Part shown: positions 27,703-37,777 of the stretch, piece by piece
How positions within the stretch are numbered: position 1 is the first letter of the stretch
Layout of the letters: each line of letters starts with the position of its first letter
Source: Burkholderiales bacterium
Lineage (GTDB): Bacteria; Pseudomonadota; Gammaproteobacteria; Burkholderiales; Casimicrobiaceae
Length of the DNA stretch: 56,637 nt
Direction: 5' to 3'
NCBI GenBank assembly: GCA_031270015.1
Contig: JAISYH010000030.1
Location: 1 to 56,637 of the forward strand
Notes under the pieces: generated by a model
What the model was told of the DNA's origin: nothing
Database searches by the model: none
The model's input: the letters and a program-made list of their open reading frames with translations, nothing else
Program-made: the position numbers and the translations under genes

Positions 27703-28659
27703 ATGACGATCACCAACTCTGTGACTATTGAGCAATTGTTTCAGGAAAATCAGTCGCGTTTGCAACTCGAATGGATCGCTGGACTAAACGGCGCGCAAAA
27801 AGCATTGAAAGGTGACAAATTGACGCAGCCGAGCAACAGCCTGATCGGTCACATGAATCTCATTCATACGTTTTATGTGCAGGTTTTGGGTATTGCCGAA
27901 AGCAATTATTTGTTTAGTTTTTCCGATGATCAGCGGCGGAGTATTTTGGACAAAATTTTTGCCGCCGACAGCCTTTCGATGATCGTCGTGGCGCACGATC
28001 GGAAGATTTTGCCGATGCTTTCGCTGTATTGCGACAAGCATGAAATTCCGTTATTGTTTTCGGCGCGCCATTCGCCTTATGTGGTCGATGTATTACGCTT
28101 ATATCTTTTACGCGCGCTCGCCGAATATAAGACGATACACGGTGTGTTTCTCGACGTGTTGGAGATGGGCGTATTGATTACCGGCGCGTCGGCTATCGGT
28201 AAAAGCGAGCTGGCATTGGAACTGATTTCACGTGGCAACGGATTAGTCGCCGATGATGTCGTCGAGTTACATCGGATTTCGCCCGATACCCTGGAAGGGC
28301 GTTGTCCCGAATTGCTGCGCGATTTTCTGGAAGTGCGCGGAATCGGCGTATTGAATATCAGGTCGATTTTCGGGGAAATGGCGATACGCCCGCACAAGTT
28401 ATTACGGTTGATTGTTCATTTGGAAGACCATAACCACGAAACGATAGATAAAATCGACCGAATGCCTGCGGAGGCTTCATACGAAACCATACTTGACGTG
28501 CCTATCCGTAAAGTCACGATTCCAGTGGCGGCAGGGCGTAACCTTGCCGTTCTGGTCGAAGCCGCTGTGCGCAATTTCGTGATGAGTCAGCGCGGCATCG
28601 ACAGCACGCAACAATTCATCGAGAGGCAACGCGACATGATCCAAGAGTTGTCGTCTTAA
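27703..28659 (+). CDS. hprK: HPr kinase/phosphorylase
   Basis: 318 residues. It phosphorylates or dephosphorylates a serine of HPr-type proteins. The N-terminal domain (about 5-130) is followed by the kinase core with H146 in IHGVFLD, the Walker A motif GASAIGKSELALEL (161-174) and the family signature EVRGIGVLNIRSIFGE. In betaproteobacteria it occurs with ptsN and rapZ, as here. The gap to rapZ is 5 bp. Confidence 0.95.
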   Translation: MTITNSVTIEQLFQENQSRLQLEWIAGLNGAQKALKGDKLTQPSNSLIGHMNLIHTFYVQVLGIAESNYLFSFSDDQRRSILDKIFAADSLSMIVVAHDRKILPMLSLYCDKHEIPLLFSARHSPYVVDVLRLYLLRALAEYKTIHGVFLDVLEMGVLITGASAIGKSELALELISRGNGLVADDVVELHRISPDTLEGRCPELLRDFLEVRGIGVLNIRSIFGEMAIRPHKLLRLIVHLEDHNHETIDKIDRMPAEASYETILDVPIRKVTIPVAAGRNLAVLVEAAVRNFVMSQRGIDSTQQFIERQRDMIQELSS

Positions 28660-28664
28660 TCATC

Positions 28665-29528
28665 GTGATCAACGACCTCACTCTTATCGGCGGCGTATCC
28701 GGTTCGGGCAAAAGCGTAGCGTTGACCGCGCTGGAAGATTCTGGCTATTACACCGTCAGCCATTTACCATTGCCGTTGATTTTACCGACGGCGCGTTTGC
28801 TTACCGCAACGGGGGAGCGCGCGCTGGCGATCACGCTCAATTCAAAAATGCTTTCCGATACATCGGAATTGGATACGACGCTCGCGTCATTGAAAGAAGA
28901 AGGCTGGAACGCGCGTTTGCTTTTTCTCGACGCCAAAAATGATACATTAGTCAAACGTTTTTCCGAAACCCGCCGTCGCCATCCTTTCTCCGATACGAAA
29001 CACGTGCTGGTCGAAGCAATAGAAAAAGAACGTTTGCTCGTTGACGGGTTACGCGCGCGCAGTTTCGTTATCGACACCAGCGATTTATCGGCGTCGGCGT
29101 TGCGTGGCTGGATCAAAGATTTCGCGCATATCGACGCGTCACGGCTTTTGTTGATGTTCGAGTCATTCGGATACAAACACGGCGTGCCGTTTGATGCCGA
29201 TCTGGTGTTCGATGCACGCTGTTTGCCGAACCCCTATTACGAAACAGGGCTGGCGGTGTTGACTGGACGGGATAACGCCGTCGTCGAATTTTTGGAAGCC
29301 TCGTCGGAAGTTGAAAGGATGCGTCGGGATATTTGTGATTTTGTGTCACGATGGTTGCCGGAATACGAGCGTGACAATCGCAATTATTTGACCGTTGCCA
29401 TTGGTTGTACCGGGGGTCGGCATCGTTCAGTATATCTTGCCGAGCAACTGGCGGCAGTTTTTCAGAGCAAATATCAGGTTATCGTGCGGCATCGTGTATT
29501 GACGCCGCCGATATCTAAAAGTGATTAG
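28665..29528 (+). CDS. rapZ: RNase adapter protein RapZ
   Basis: 287 residues from GTG at 28665. It is an RNA-binding nucleotide-dependent adapter that in enterobacteria targets the sRNA GlmZ to RNase E; in betaproteobacteria its target is less clear. Walker A is GGVSGSGKSVAL (9-20). The C-terminal domain ends in TVAIGCTGGRHRSVYLAEQL, the family signature. It is the last gene of the ptsN-hprK-rapZ group; the ptsH/ptsI genes often found next are replaced by dcd. Confidence 0.95.
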   Translation: MINDLTLIGGVSGSGKSVALTALEDSGYYTVSHLPLPLILPTARLLTATGERALAITLNSKMLSDTSELDTTLASLKEEGWNARLLFLDAKNDTLVKRFSETRRRHPFSDTKHVLVEAIEKERLLVDGLRARSFVIDTSDLSASALRGWIKDFAHIDASRLLLMFESFGYKHGVPFDADLVFDARCLPNPYYETGLAVLTGRDNAVVEFLEASSEVERMRRDICDFVSRWLPEYERDNRNYLTVAIGCTGGRHRSVYLAEQLAAVFQSKYQVIVRHRVLTPPISKSD

Positions 29529-29540
29529 TAAGGAAAAATC

Positions 29541-30104
29541 ATGATCAAATCGGATAAGTGGATACGTAAAATGGCGAGAGATCATAAGATGATCGAACCG
29601 TTCGAACCGGGGCAGGTGCGCCAGCTGAATGGCGGTAAGATTGTTTCTTACGGCACGTCGAGTTATGGTTACGACATTCGCTGCTCCAACGAATTCAAGA
29701 TTTTCACGAACATCAATTCCACCATAGTCGATCCAAAATTATTTGATGAAAAATCCTTCGTGGACTTTGTTGGCGACGTTTGTATTATTCCGCCGAATTC
29801 GTTCGCGTTGGCGCGTACTGTAGAATATTTCCGTATTCCCCGTAAGGTATTGACCATTTGTCTTGGAAAATCGACGTATGCTCGCTGTGGCATCATCGTC
29901 AACGTCACACCTTTTGAGCCTGAATGGGAAGGTTATGTGACGCTGGAGTTTTCTAATACGACACCGTTACCGGCAAAGATCTACGCGAATGAAGGCGTTG
30001 CGCAAGTGATATTCTTTGAATCGGATGAAGAATGCGAAACTTCGTATAAGGATCGCGGCGGGAAATATCAGGGACAAAGCGGCGTGACTTTGCCGAAAAT
30101 ATAA
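29541..30104 (+). CDS. dcd: dCTP deaminase
   Basis: 187 residues. It deaminates dCTP to dUTP, feeding dTMP synthesis. The N-terminus [20 protein letters not shown] and [17 protein letters not shown] are family-typical. The substrate and active-site stretch [21 protein letters not shown] is intact, as is the C-terminal [12 protein letters not shown]. It starts 12 bp after rapZ with AAGGAAAA as ribosome binding site. Confidence 0.96.
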   Translation: MIKSDKWIRKMARDHKMIEPFEPGQVRQLNGGKIVSYGTSSYGYDIRCSNEFKIFTNINSTIVDPKLFDEKSFVDFVGDVCIIPPNSFALARTVEYFRIPRKVLTICLGKSTYARCGIIVNVTPFEPEWEGYVTLEFSNTTPLPAKIYANEGVAQVIFFESDEECETSYKDRGGKYQGQSGVTLPKI

Positions 30105-30128
30105 ATCATACTTTTCAGGGGGTGAATC

Positions 30129-32381
30129 ATGAAATTTCATTTTCCCATCGTGATCATCGATAAGGATTACCGTTCCGAAAATGCGAGCGGGTTGGGCGTG
30201 CGTGGCTTGGCAACGGCGATAGAAGCAGAGGGTTTTGACGTTATCGGGATGACAGGTTATGGCGATCTTTCGATATTCGCGCAACAACAAAGCCGCGCGT
30301 CGACGTTTATTCTTTCTGTTGACGACGATGAGCTGTCCGGCGATTTTGCCGAGTCGACTATTGCCGCGTTGAGAACGTTCGTTTCGGAAATCCGCCGTCG
30401 CAATTCCGAAATACCGATCTTTCTTACTGGCGAGACGCAAACTTCGTCGCATTTGCCGAATGATATTTTGCGCGAACTGCACGGCTTTATCCATATGTTT
30501 GAAGATACGCCGGAATTTATCGCGCGCTATGTCGTGCGTGAAGCGCGTAATTACTTGGAGTCGCTCGCGCCTCCGTTTTTTCGCGCATTGACTAGATACG
30601 CCGCGGACGGTTCGTATTCGTGGCATTGTCCGGGGCATTCGGGCGGCGTCGCTTTTCTTAAAAGCCCGGTAGGGCGAATGTTCCATCAATTCTTTGGCGA
30701 AAACATGCTGCGCGCCGATGTGTGCAACGCCGTCGATGAGTTGGGGCAATTGCTCGATCATACCGGACCGGTCGCTGAATCCGAGCGGAACGCCGCGCGT
30801 ATTTTTCACTGTGATCACATGTTTTTCGTCACCAATGGCACATCGACTTCCAACAAGATCGTTTGGCACTCGACGGTCGCGCCCGGTGATATAGTCGTGG
30901 TCGATCGTAATTGCCACAAATCGGTTTTGCACGCGATCATTATGACTGGCGCGATACCGGTATTTTTGATGCCGACGCGCAATCATTATGGAATTATCGG
31001 ACCGATTCCCCAAAAAGAATTTTTGTGGACGAATATTCAAAAAAAGATTGCGGCGCATCCGTTCGCGACCGATAAAAACGCGAAGCCGCGCGTATTGACG
31101 ATCACACAAAGCACCTACGACGGCATTTTATATAACGTCGAAGAAATAAAAAACGAACTCGACGGCAAAATCGACACATTACATTTTGACGAAGCATGGT
31201 TGCCGCACGCGACCTTCCACGACTTTTACGGTGATTATCACGCAATCGGCGAGGGACGTTCCCGATGCAAAGATTCGATTATTTTTTCGACGCAATCGAC
31301 GCACAAACTTCTTGCTGGTTTGTCGCAAGCGTCGCAAATTCTCATACAGAACGCCGAGACGTGGGAAATTGATTTGGATCGTTTCAATGAATCGTATTTG
31401 ATGCACACTTCGACCAGTCCGCAATATGCGATCATTGCGTCGTGCGATGTCGCAGCGGCGATGATGGAACCGCCGGGCGGGACGGCGTTAATCGAAGAAT
31501 CGTTGCAAGAGGCGATGGAGTTTCGGCGCGCCATGCGCAAAGTCGGAAAAGAATGGGAAACAACTAAAAATAATTGGTGGTTCAAAGTTTGGGGACCGGA
31601 ACATCTTCCGAAAGAAGGCATGGGCAGCCGTGATGATTGGATGCTGCACGCGAACGAACGTTGGCATGGTTTCGGTGATTTGGCAACCGATTTCAATATG
31701 CTCGATCCAATCAAGGCGACGTTGATTACGCCCGGATTGGATGTCGATGGTTCTTTTTCCGATTGGGGTATTCCGGCGGCGGTGTTGACCAAATACCTCG
31801 CTGAACACGGTATCGTCGTCGAGAAAACGGGCTTGTATTCGCTATTTATCATGTTCACGATCGGTATTACCAAAGGTCGTTGGGACACGATGGTGACTGA
31901 ATTGCAACAGTTCAAAGACGCTTACGATGGCAATCATAGACTGTGGCGGGTGATGCCCGAATTTATCGAGCGTTATCCGCTGTACGAAAAAATGGGACTG
32001 CAAGATCTTTGCAAGCAGTTGCACGATTTTAATAAGGCTCATAACGTCGCTTTGTTGACGACTGAAATGTACACATCGGCGATAGAACCGGCGATGCGCC
32101 CCGATAAAGCTTGGGCGAAAATGGCGCATCGCAAGATTGAGCGCGTGATGATCAACAATCTCGAAGGGCGAATTACCGCGATGTTGGTAACACCCTATCC
32201 GCCGGGTATTCCGCTGTTGATCCCGGGCGAACGTTTCAACAAAGAAATTGTGCGTTATTTACAGTATGCGCGCGAATTGAATCATCTCTTCCCGGGTTTC
32301 GAGACGGACATACACGGATTGGTTTCGGAGGTCGTGGAAGACAAGAAGCGTTATTTTGTCGATTGCGTGATCGAAGATTGA
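30129..32381 (+). CDS. Arginine/lysine/ornithine decarboxylase (AdiA-type)
   Basis: 750 residues, the length of the large fold-type I PLP basic amino-acid decarboxylases. It has an N-terminal response-regulator-like wing domain (about 1-130), a PLP domain with SWHCPGHSGGVAFLKSPVG and the cofactor lysine in STHKLLAGLSQ, and a C-terminal domain. It consumes a proton per decarboxylation and makes agmatine, cadaverine or putrescine. Arginine is the likeliest substrate by overall resemblance, but the sequence does not settle it. No antiporter gene is adjacent, so a polyamine role is as likely as acid resistance. Confidence 0.88.
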   Translation: MKFHFPIVIIDKDYRSENASGLGVRGLATAIEAEGFDVIGMTGYGDLSIFAQQQSRASTFILSVDDDELSGDFAESTIAALRTFVSEIRRRNSEIPIFLTGETQTSSHLPNDILRELHGFIHMFEDTPEFIARYVVREARNYLESLAPPFFRALTRYAADGSYSWHCPGHSGGVAFLKSPVGRMFHQFFGENMLRADVCNAVDELGQLLDHTGPVAESERNAARIFHCDHMFFVTNGTSTSNKIVWHSTVAPGDIVVVDRNCHKSVLHAIIMTGAIPVFLMPTRNHYGIIGPIPQKEFLWTNIQKKIAAHPFATDKNAKPRVLTITQSTYDGILYNVEEIKNELDGKIDTLHFDEAWLPHATFHDFYGDYHAIGEGRSRCKDSIIFSTQSTHKLLAGLSQASQILIQNAETWEIDLDRFNESYLMHTSTSPQYAIIASCDVAAAMMEPPGGTALIEESLQEAMEFRRAMRKVGKEWETTKNNWWFKVWGPEHLPKEGMGSRDDWMLHANERWHGFGDLATDFNMLDPIKATLITPGLDVDGSFSDWGIPAAVLTKYLAEHGIVVEKTGLYSLFIMFTIGITKGRWDTMVTELQQFKDAYDGNHRLWRVMPEFIERYPLYEKMGLQDLCKQLHDFNKAHNVALLTTEMYTSAIEPAMRPDKAWAKMAHRKIERVMINNLEGRITAMLVTPYPPGIPLLIPGERFNKEIVRYLQYARELNHLFPGFETDIHGLVSEVVEDKKRYFVDCVIED

Positions 32382-32411
32382 TTTTCACATCGCATCTCAT
32401 ATCAAGCGAAG

Positions 32412-32437
32412 AAAAAAGCGCCGAAAGGCGCTTTTTT
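32412..32437. terminator. Bidirectional terminator
   Basis: AAAAAAGCGCC (32412-32422), loop GAAA, GGCGCTTTTTT (32427-32437). The symmetric A and T runs let it serve both the decarboxylase (plus) and the converging protease gene (minus). Confidence 0.92.
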
Positions 32438-32454
32438 CTTAAGCTCATTATCGA

Positions 32455-34299
32455 TTATTGGCTTTTATTGACAATCACCGTTCGTGATACATTGTTAACG
32501 TTATATTGGAAAGTCGCTTGCGTCGCGGAGGTAAAGGTCAATGTTGCGGTACCGGCTTTGGTTTTGCGCACTTGATTCGTATCAAAGGTGGGACCCCAAG
32601 GTGTTGCGTTGAGGAGGTAAACATCAGCGCTGAGTTCATTCTTCTTGGTGTACTCTCCTTCGAAAAGATACCATAGCGCGTTGCCGGAATTGTTGTAGGC
32701 ATACCAAGCGACAAAGAGATAAGGTTTGCGACCACTGGTATAAACATACTGATCTATCGTCAGTCCCCAGCCGCCTTCGCCAGTTTTATACCACATGCCG
32801 CGATAGTCGTAGCTGGGCGTAAGGTCTCCCGTCGGAGGCGAGGTTGTTTCTGGAGAAAGATAAGGTTTGATACTTGACCAAACGCGATTCAAACTTGAAT
32901 AACAATCAACGTTACCATACTGATACGCTTGCCCCGTATTTGCGCATGACGCCAAGCCACCCGCGAGTCCGCCACGTAGTTGATAAGTACCGCTGGATGA
33001 TAATGGAAATAAACCGGAGCCGCTGCTGCCTCCTTCGGTAGTACCCTCCTGCCAACTGACAAGAGCAAGCGTAGAAGCGTTTACGTTACTTCCCCCAAAT
33101 CCGTAAACAGCGGCGCAAGTCGTTCCTTCTCCTCTGCCGAGACTGACTTTTTTGATATCCCAGTTTGGGTGATGAATAGCGACTATATTACCGGTGGAAA
33201 AAGCGGCGTTATTCCAGTCGGCAAACACCGCGCCACCGGGTGGCGTTCTTTTTAATCTTAAGAGGGTTGTATCATAAGCTGTATTAGCATACAAAAGATC
33301 GGCTCCTCCAGAAAGCGCGACGCGATTTGGGGCTGTCGTTCGATTGGCGCATGTCGACGATTCTTCAAACCAGACTGTTTCAAGGGTATTTGCCACTCCT
33401 GACCCGCTGATACAATGCGCCGCTGTCCAAAAATAGGGTGTACCATTCTTGTTGGTATTATTCAATAGTGTACCGGTACAAGTATAGGGGGATGATCCTT
33501 CGATAAAATACATCCGCGCAACGGCTTTGACGGCGTCCTTGTAGGCATTTCCCAAAGAGTCTTTACACACTACATTGATATTACATGAACCTGAGTCGCC
33601 ATAGTCATAAATGATTTTAGAAGCGTCGAAGTTTTCAAGCATCGATACGAAGATGTGCGATACGGTATCGACTGACAAATCAATATTTTCCAATTTGTTT
33701 CCAACAGGAATGAAAATTTCGATGATTTGCGTTTCGCCGCTGGTCATTGGCGTCCAATAAGTATCGTTGTCGCTGCGCAAATCGAGTGCTTCTTTACCGG
33801 AAACGACGCCGACGATACGTTCCAATTGGTTCGAGCCGGCGAAACGGAATTCCGCGTTGTCGGGAAGGGCGGTTATTTTCAATCCCACGCGCAATGTTGG
33901 CGCATCGGGCGAGGTCACAAACAAACGGGCAACACTGCCTTCGGAAACGGTTTGCCATTGCAGTTGCGGTTGCGTTTTGTCTTTTGCTTCGAGAGAGAAA
34001 AAACGATTGACGCCGACACGTAAGGGCTTGGCGAGCATTCCATTAGTTTCTGGCGTATTGGATTTTTTGAGTTGGTCAAATTCATCGGGAGCGAGTTCAG
34101 AGAAACGGATTTCCGTGAAGGACGACAAATCTGAACTTTTTGCAATCGTGTCGGGCGTACGCCACGTAACGGGAGCTTCAATTTTTTGTGGCGCATAAAG
34201 GATGCTGCCCACACTTTGCGCATCGGCTGTTTCAGCAGACACATTGACGCTGACGCCAATCGCCAATAACGCGGTGATGATGATATTGGTGTGCTTCAT
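32455..34299 (-). CDS. Secreted trypsin-like serine protease
   Basis: 614 residues. It has a signal peptide (about 1-22, cleavage near VSA) and a propeptide-like region to about residue 235. A chymotrypsin-fold protease resembling bacterial lysyl endopeptidases follows, with H295 in WTAAHC, D343 in AYDTTLL and S426 in TEGGSSGSGL. Six or more cysteines suggest disulphides. A separate C-terminal domain (about 490-614) contains WYKTGEGGWGLTIDQ and several aromatic strands, of unknown role, perhaps binding. Start ATG at 34299 has GAGGAAACC upstream. It is exported, and a type II system (gspDEF) in the same window is a plausible second step; that link is inference. Confidence 0.85.
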   Translation of the reverse strand: MKHTNIIITALLAIGVSVNVSAETADAQSVGSILYAPQKIEAPVTWRTPDTIAKSSDLSSFTEIRFSELAPDEFDQLKKSNTPETNGMLAKPLRVGVNRFFSLEAKDKTQPQLQWQTVSEGSVARLFVTSPDAPTLRVGLKITALPDNAEFRFAGSNQLERIVGVVSGKEALDLRSDNDTYWTPMTSGETQIIEIFIPVGNKLENIDLSVDTVSHIFVSMLENFDASKIIYDYGDSGSCNINVVCKDSLGNAYKDAVKAVARMYFIEGSSPYTCTGTLLNNTNKNGTPYFWTAAHCISGSGVANTLETVWFEESSTCANRTTAPNRVALSGGADLLYANTAYDTTLLRLKRTPPGGAVFADWNNAAFSTGNIVAIHHPNWDIKKVSLGRGEGTTCAAVYGFGGSNVNASTLALVSWQEGTTEGGSSGSGLFPLSSSGTYQLRGGLAGGLASCANTGQAYQYGNVDCYSSLNRVWSSIKPYLSPETTSPPTGDLTPSYDYRGMWYKTGEGGWGLTIDQYVYTSGRKPYLFVAWYAYNNSGNALWYLFEGEYTKKNELSADVYLLNATPWGPTFDTNQVRKTKAGTATLTFTSATQATFQYNVNNVSRTVIVNKSQ

Positions 34300-34604
34300 G
34301 GTTTCCTCATTTCAAAGAACAAAATTAGATATTTAATTCAGGCATTTCCAGGTTGAATTCATAATAAACCATTCGGGTTCTGTTGTCCAAGTTTAGCAAA
34401 GGCATTCGCAGGAAGCCAAAACCGGAACGTTTTTAGTTACTGAGCGGAGTACAACATGGAGGAGTAAGCTAACGAAAAAACTTCATGAAATAATTTTTTG
34501 AGCATTGCTGTTTATTAGTAACGCCATTTCCGCGAAGTTCCAAAATTTGCCTATAATTAACCCTTTGCCTTTTCTTCAGCGTAAACGCTGGAGCGTGGAA
34601 TGTT
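34300..34604. other. Divergent intergenic region, protease/valS
   Basis: 305 bp between divergently transcribed genes. A TATAAT at 34552-34557 could be the -10 of valS, although no good -35 is seen. The protease ribosome binding site is at the left end. I see no T-box-like leader, repeat or RNA gene. Confidence 0.4.
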
Positions 34605-37421
34605 ATGACACTTGCTAAAAGCTTTGACCCCGCCGAGATTGAAAACCGCTGGTATCCACAGTGGGAAATGTCCGGTTATTTCGATGCCGGACTGGATACA
34701 TCCAAACCGGAAAATGAGCGTTTTTGCGTTCTTTTGCCGCCGCCCAATGTCACCGGCACGTTGCACATGGGACACGGTTTTCAGCAAACGATCATAGACG
34801 CATTGATTCGCTATTATCGGATGCGCGGTTTCAATACTTTGTGGCAGCCCGGCACCGACCACGCGGGCATCGCCACACAGATCGTCGTCGAGCGGCAACT
34901 GGATATGCAGGGAAAATCGCGGCATGCGTTGGGACGCGAGGCGTTCATTGAGGAAGTCTGGAAGTGGAAGGAGCTTTCCGGCAACCGTATTTCGCAACAG
35001 ATGCGGCGTTTGGGCACATCGCCAGATTGGCGACGCGAGCGTTTCACGATGGATGAGGGGTTGTCGAAAACGGTCACCGAGATTTTCGTGCGGTTATACC
35101 GCGAAGGTTTGATTTATCGCGGCAAGCGTTTAGTGAACTGGGACCCGGTATTGGGGACGGCGGTGTCCGATTTGGAAGTCGATAATGTCGAAGAAATCGG
35201 TTCGATGTGGTACGTTCTGTATCCGTTCAGCGAAGGCGCGGTCGATGGGTTGGTGGGGTTGACCGTTGCGACGACTCGTCCTGAAACGATGCTTGGCGAT
35301 GTGGCGGTGATGGTGCATCCCGACGATGCGCGCTATCGGTCGCTGATCGGGAAAACGGTCGATTTGCCGCTGACCGGACGCAAAATTCCAATCATTGCCG
35401 ATGATTATGTCGACCGCGAATTTGGAACGGGTTGCGTCAAGGTGACGCCCGCGCACGATTTCAACGACTACGCGGTGGGGTTGCGCCATGATTTGCCACA
35501 GATCGGCGTGTTGACGCTCGACGCGAAAATCAATGAAAACGCGCCTGCGGCGTATCGCGGCATGGATCGTTTTGAGGCGAGAAAACGAATCGTCGATGAT
35601 CTGGGGCGATTCGGCGTTTTGGTTAAGGTTGAACCGCATCAATTGAAAGTGCCGCGCGGCGACCGCACACATACGGTGATCGAACCGATGCTGACCGATC
35701 AATGGTTCGTCGCGGTCAACCAACCGGCGGCGGACGGTAAAAGCATCGGTCAAAAAGCAATAGACGCAGTTGCGGCGGGCGAAATTCGTTTCGTACCGGA
35801 AAATTGGGTCAATACTTATTATGCTTGGATGCGCAATTTGCAGGATTGGTGTATCTCTCGGCAACTGTGGTGGGGGCATCAGATCCCGGCTTGGTACGGC
35901 GACGATCATCGTTACTGGGTGGCGCATGATGAGCGGGAAGCGGAAGCGCTGGCGCGACAGGATGGTTATACCGGCGAATTAAAACGCGACGAGGATGTGC
36001 TGGATACTTGGTTTTCGTCGGCGTTATGGTCTTTTTCCACATTGGAGTGGACGCCTGAATATCCACAGAAAAGTAATATTGCGTTGGATTTATATTTGCC
36101 TTCGTCGGTATTGGTGACGGGTTTCGATATTATCTTTTTCTGGGTGGCGCGTATGGTGATGATGACCAAACACATCACCGGAAAAATTCCGTTCCGCGAC
36201 GTTTATGTGCACGGATTGATCCGCGACGCCGAAGGGCAAAAGATGAGCAAATCGAAAGGTAATATTCTCGATCCGATTGACCTCATCGACGGTATCGGCT
36301 TGGAAGCGCTGGTGGAAAAGCGGACGACGGGGTTGATGGATCCGAAAGACGCGCCGAAGATCGAAAAAAGGACGCGCGCCGATTATCCGCAAGGGATTTC
36401 GGCATTTGGTACGGACGCGCTACGCTTTACTTTCATCAGTTTGGCAAGTCCGAGCAGAGATATACGTTTCGATATGAACCGCTGTGAAGGCTATCGTAAT
36501 TTCTGCAATAAATTGTGGAACGCGTCGAGGTTCGTGTTGATGAATTGCGAAGGCAAGGATTGCGGCGCGGATGAGGCGGACGGAGCGTTGCCGTTTTCGT
36601 TCGCCGACCGCTGGATCGTCAGCCGTTTGCAACGCGCCGAAGCGGAGGTGGCGCAGCGCTTTGCCGAGTATCGTCCCGATCTCGTCGCGCGAACGGTTTA
36701 TGAGTTGGTTTGGGATGAATTCTGCGATTGGTATCTGGAACTGGCAAAGGTGCAGTTAGCGCAGATCGACGAAGCGCGGCAGCGAGCGACACGAAAGACG
36801 CTGGCCTGCGTGTTGGAAGCGATTCTGCGTTTGGCGCATCCACTGATCCCGTTCATCACCGAAGAATTGTGGCAAGCGGTCGCGGAATTGGCGCAGCGTA
36901 AAAATAGCGCGTTCATCGGAACAGCGCGTTACCCCGAAAGCGACATGGCGCGGATCGACGAAGCCGCCGAAGCGCAAATGGCGCAACTAAAAGCGATGGT
37001 CAACGCTTGTCGCAGTTTGCGCGCGGAAATGAATCTTTCGCCGGCGCAAAAAGTGCCATTATTGGCGGCGGGCGACGAGAAAACAATCTCGGCATTTTCG
37101 GCGTATCTTGCCGTGTTGGCGAAACTCTCCGAAGTCGATGCCGTCGGCGGCGCGTTACCGGAATCGCCTGCGCCGATCCAAATCGTCGGCGATTTCCGTT
37201 TGATGTTGAAAATCGAAATCGACGTGGCGGCTGAACGGGCGCGTTTGCAAAAAGAAATCACGCGCGTTGAAGGCGAAATCGCCAAAGCGCAAAGCAAGCT
37301 CGCTAACGAAAATTTTGTGGCGCGCGCGCCGCAGGCGGTAATTGAGCAAGAGCGCGTCAGACTTGCCGAATTTACCGCGACGAGGGAAAAATTAAACGAG
37401 CAGTTCGAGCATTTGCGCTAG
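34605..37421 (+). CDS. valS: Valyl-tRNA synthetase
   Basis: 938 residues, a class I synthetase that charges tRNA-Val. The HIGH-type motif is HMGH (54-57, in [11 protein letters not shown]) and KMSKS is at 546-550. The editing domain lies between (about 190-350, with [13 protein letters not shown] and DFNDY). After the anticodon-binding domain (about 600-760) comes the C-terminal coiled coil (about 870-938, [19 protein letters not shown]) that contacts the tRNA. Intact. Confidence 0.97.
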   Translation: MTLAKSFDPAEIENRWYPQWEMSGYFDAGLDTSKPENERFCVLLPPPNVTGTLHMGHGFQQTIIDALIRYYRMRGFNTLWQPGTDHAGIATQIVVERQLDMQGKSRHALGREAFIEEVWKWKELSGNRISQQMRRLGTSPDWRRERFTMDEGLSKTVTEIFVRLYREGLIYRGKRLVNWDPVLGTAVSDLEVDNVEEIGSMWYVLYPFSEGAVDGLVGLTVATTRPETMLGDVAVMVHPDDARYRSLIGKTVDLPLTGRKIPIIADDYVDREFGTGCVKVTPAHDFNDYAVGLRHDLPQIGVLTLDAKINENAPAAYRGMDRFEARKRIVDDLGRFGVLVKVEPHQLKVPRGDRTHTVIEPMLTDQWFVAVNQPAADGKSIGQKAIDAVAAGEIRFVPENWVNTYYAWMRNLQDWCISRQLWWGHQIPAWYGDDHRYWVAHDEREAEALARQDGYTGELKRDEDVLDTWFSSALWSFSTLEWTPEYPQKSNIALDLYLPSSVLVTGFDIIFFWVARMVMMTKHITGKIPFRDVYVHGLIRDAEGQKMSKSKGNILDPIDLIDGIGLEALVEKRTTGLMDPKDAPKIEKRTRADYPQGISAFGTDALRFTFISLASPSRDIRFDMNRCEGYRNFCNKLWNASRFVLMNCEGKDCGADEADGALPFSFADRWIVSRLQRAEAEVAQRFAEYRPDLVARTVYELVWDEFCDWYLELAKVQLAQIDEARQRATRKTLACVLEAILRLAHPLIPFITEELWQAVAELAQRKNSAFIGTARYPESDMARIDEAAEAQMAQLKAMVNACRSLRAEMNLSPAQKVPLLAAGDEKTISAFSAYLAVLAKLSEVDAVGGALPESPAPIQIVGDFRLMLKIEIDVAAERARLQKEITRVEGEIAKAQSKLANENFVARAPQAVIEQERVRLAEFTATREKLNEQFEHLR

Positions 37422-37424
37422 AGA

Positions 37425-37500
37425 AGACTTCGGGCGGCGCTCAAAAATATCGGCGCACGGCTTCTCCCGTGGCCGCCGCGCAAATCCGAAGTATCGCCTT
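37425..37500 (-). pseudogene. Degenerate copy of an NlpC/P60 gene 3' end
   Basis: Bases 37425-37456 are identical to 40642-40673, which contain the last codons and stop of the NlpC/P60 gene. Reading leftward on the minus strand, the fragment still encodes EAVRRYF-stop where the intact gene has EAARRYF-stop, and then diverges. It starts four bases after the valS stop. Best explained as a duplicated 3' end left when the region between was inserted or rearranged. Confidence 0.55.
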
Positions 37501-37602
37501 ATGGGCTAAAATTTCGTGGCGACGCTATTTAAGGTGTTTGGGGGGTAAAAGACTCAAATAATTTGCCGCGTATCAAGAAACTACGGCATAATCGGCGGTG
37601 CA

Positions 37603-37608
37603 TATAAT
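37603..37608 (+). promoter_or_regulatory. Candidate -10 box of the surface-protein locus
   Basis: TATAAT in CATATAATATATG, 61 bp before the leader ATG at 37669. No convincing -35 hexamer at 16-18 bp. Tentative. Confidence 0.35.
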
Positions 37609-37624
37609 ATATGTTTAAGGGTAT

Positions 37625-37651
37625 TTACCGTGATAACACGGGTAAGTTTTT
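37625..37651 (+). promoter_or_regulatory. Leader hairpin with T run (possible attenuator)
   Basis: TTACCGTG (37625-37632) can pair with CACGGGTAA (37637-37645) with one bulge around ATAA, followed by GTTTTT. It lies between the candidate -10 box and the ribosome binding site, so it could act as a leader terminator. It is short; function is speculative. Confidence 0.3.
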
Positions 37652-37668
37652 CATCAGGAGAGGTTGAT

Positions 37669-37752
37669 ATGGAATCGTTAAAAACGAGCAATGAAGTTAA
37701 ACCGGGCGCGGATGACCGCAGTCATGTTAAAAGCATAATGGGGGGGGGGTAG
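37669..37752 (+). CDS. Leader ORF ending in a ten-G tract (true 5' end of the surface protein)
   Basis: 27 codons from ATG 37669, preceded by AGGAGAGG (37656-37663) at good spacing, the best ribosome binding site in this locus. It runs through ATG-GGG-GGG-GGG and stops at TAG 37750-37752. The G run is 37740-37749 (ten G). Removing one G, or adding two, joins it without any stop to the 662-codon frame beginning at 37778. It is therefore probably the authentic start of that gene, shown here in the frame-shifted (OFF) state. Alternatively the run length is a sequencing error and the gene is simply ON. Confidence 0.6.
   Translation: MESLKTSNEVKPGADDRSHVKSIMGGG
37740..37749 (+). repeat. Poly-G tract, ten G (phase-variation candidate)
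   Basis: Ten consecutive G within the coding start of the surface-protein gene. Homopolymers of this length are prone to slipped-strand mispairing, and this one sits exactly at the junction of two frames that differ by one base. See the flanking leader and main ORF entries. Confidence 0.75.
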
Positions 37753-37777
37753 ATGTCCTGGTGATTCTCGCTCATTC

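Noticed and set aside
29967-31109. 380-codon minus-strand open frame opposite dcd and the decarboxylase
   Set aside because: Antisense shadow with no domain; both plus-strand genes are complete.
34300-34604. T-box or tRNA-sensing leader before valS
   Set aside because: No specifier or antiterminator structure recognised, and such leaders are not expected in this lineage.
37740-37749. Ten-G run as a plain sequencing error
   Set aside because: Not excluded, but the strong ribosome binding site on the leader frame and its absence at 37778 show that the tract lies in the real coding start, so length variation matters either way.
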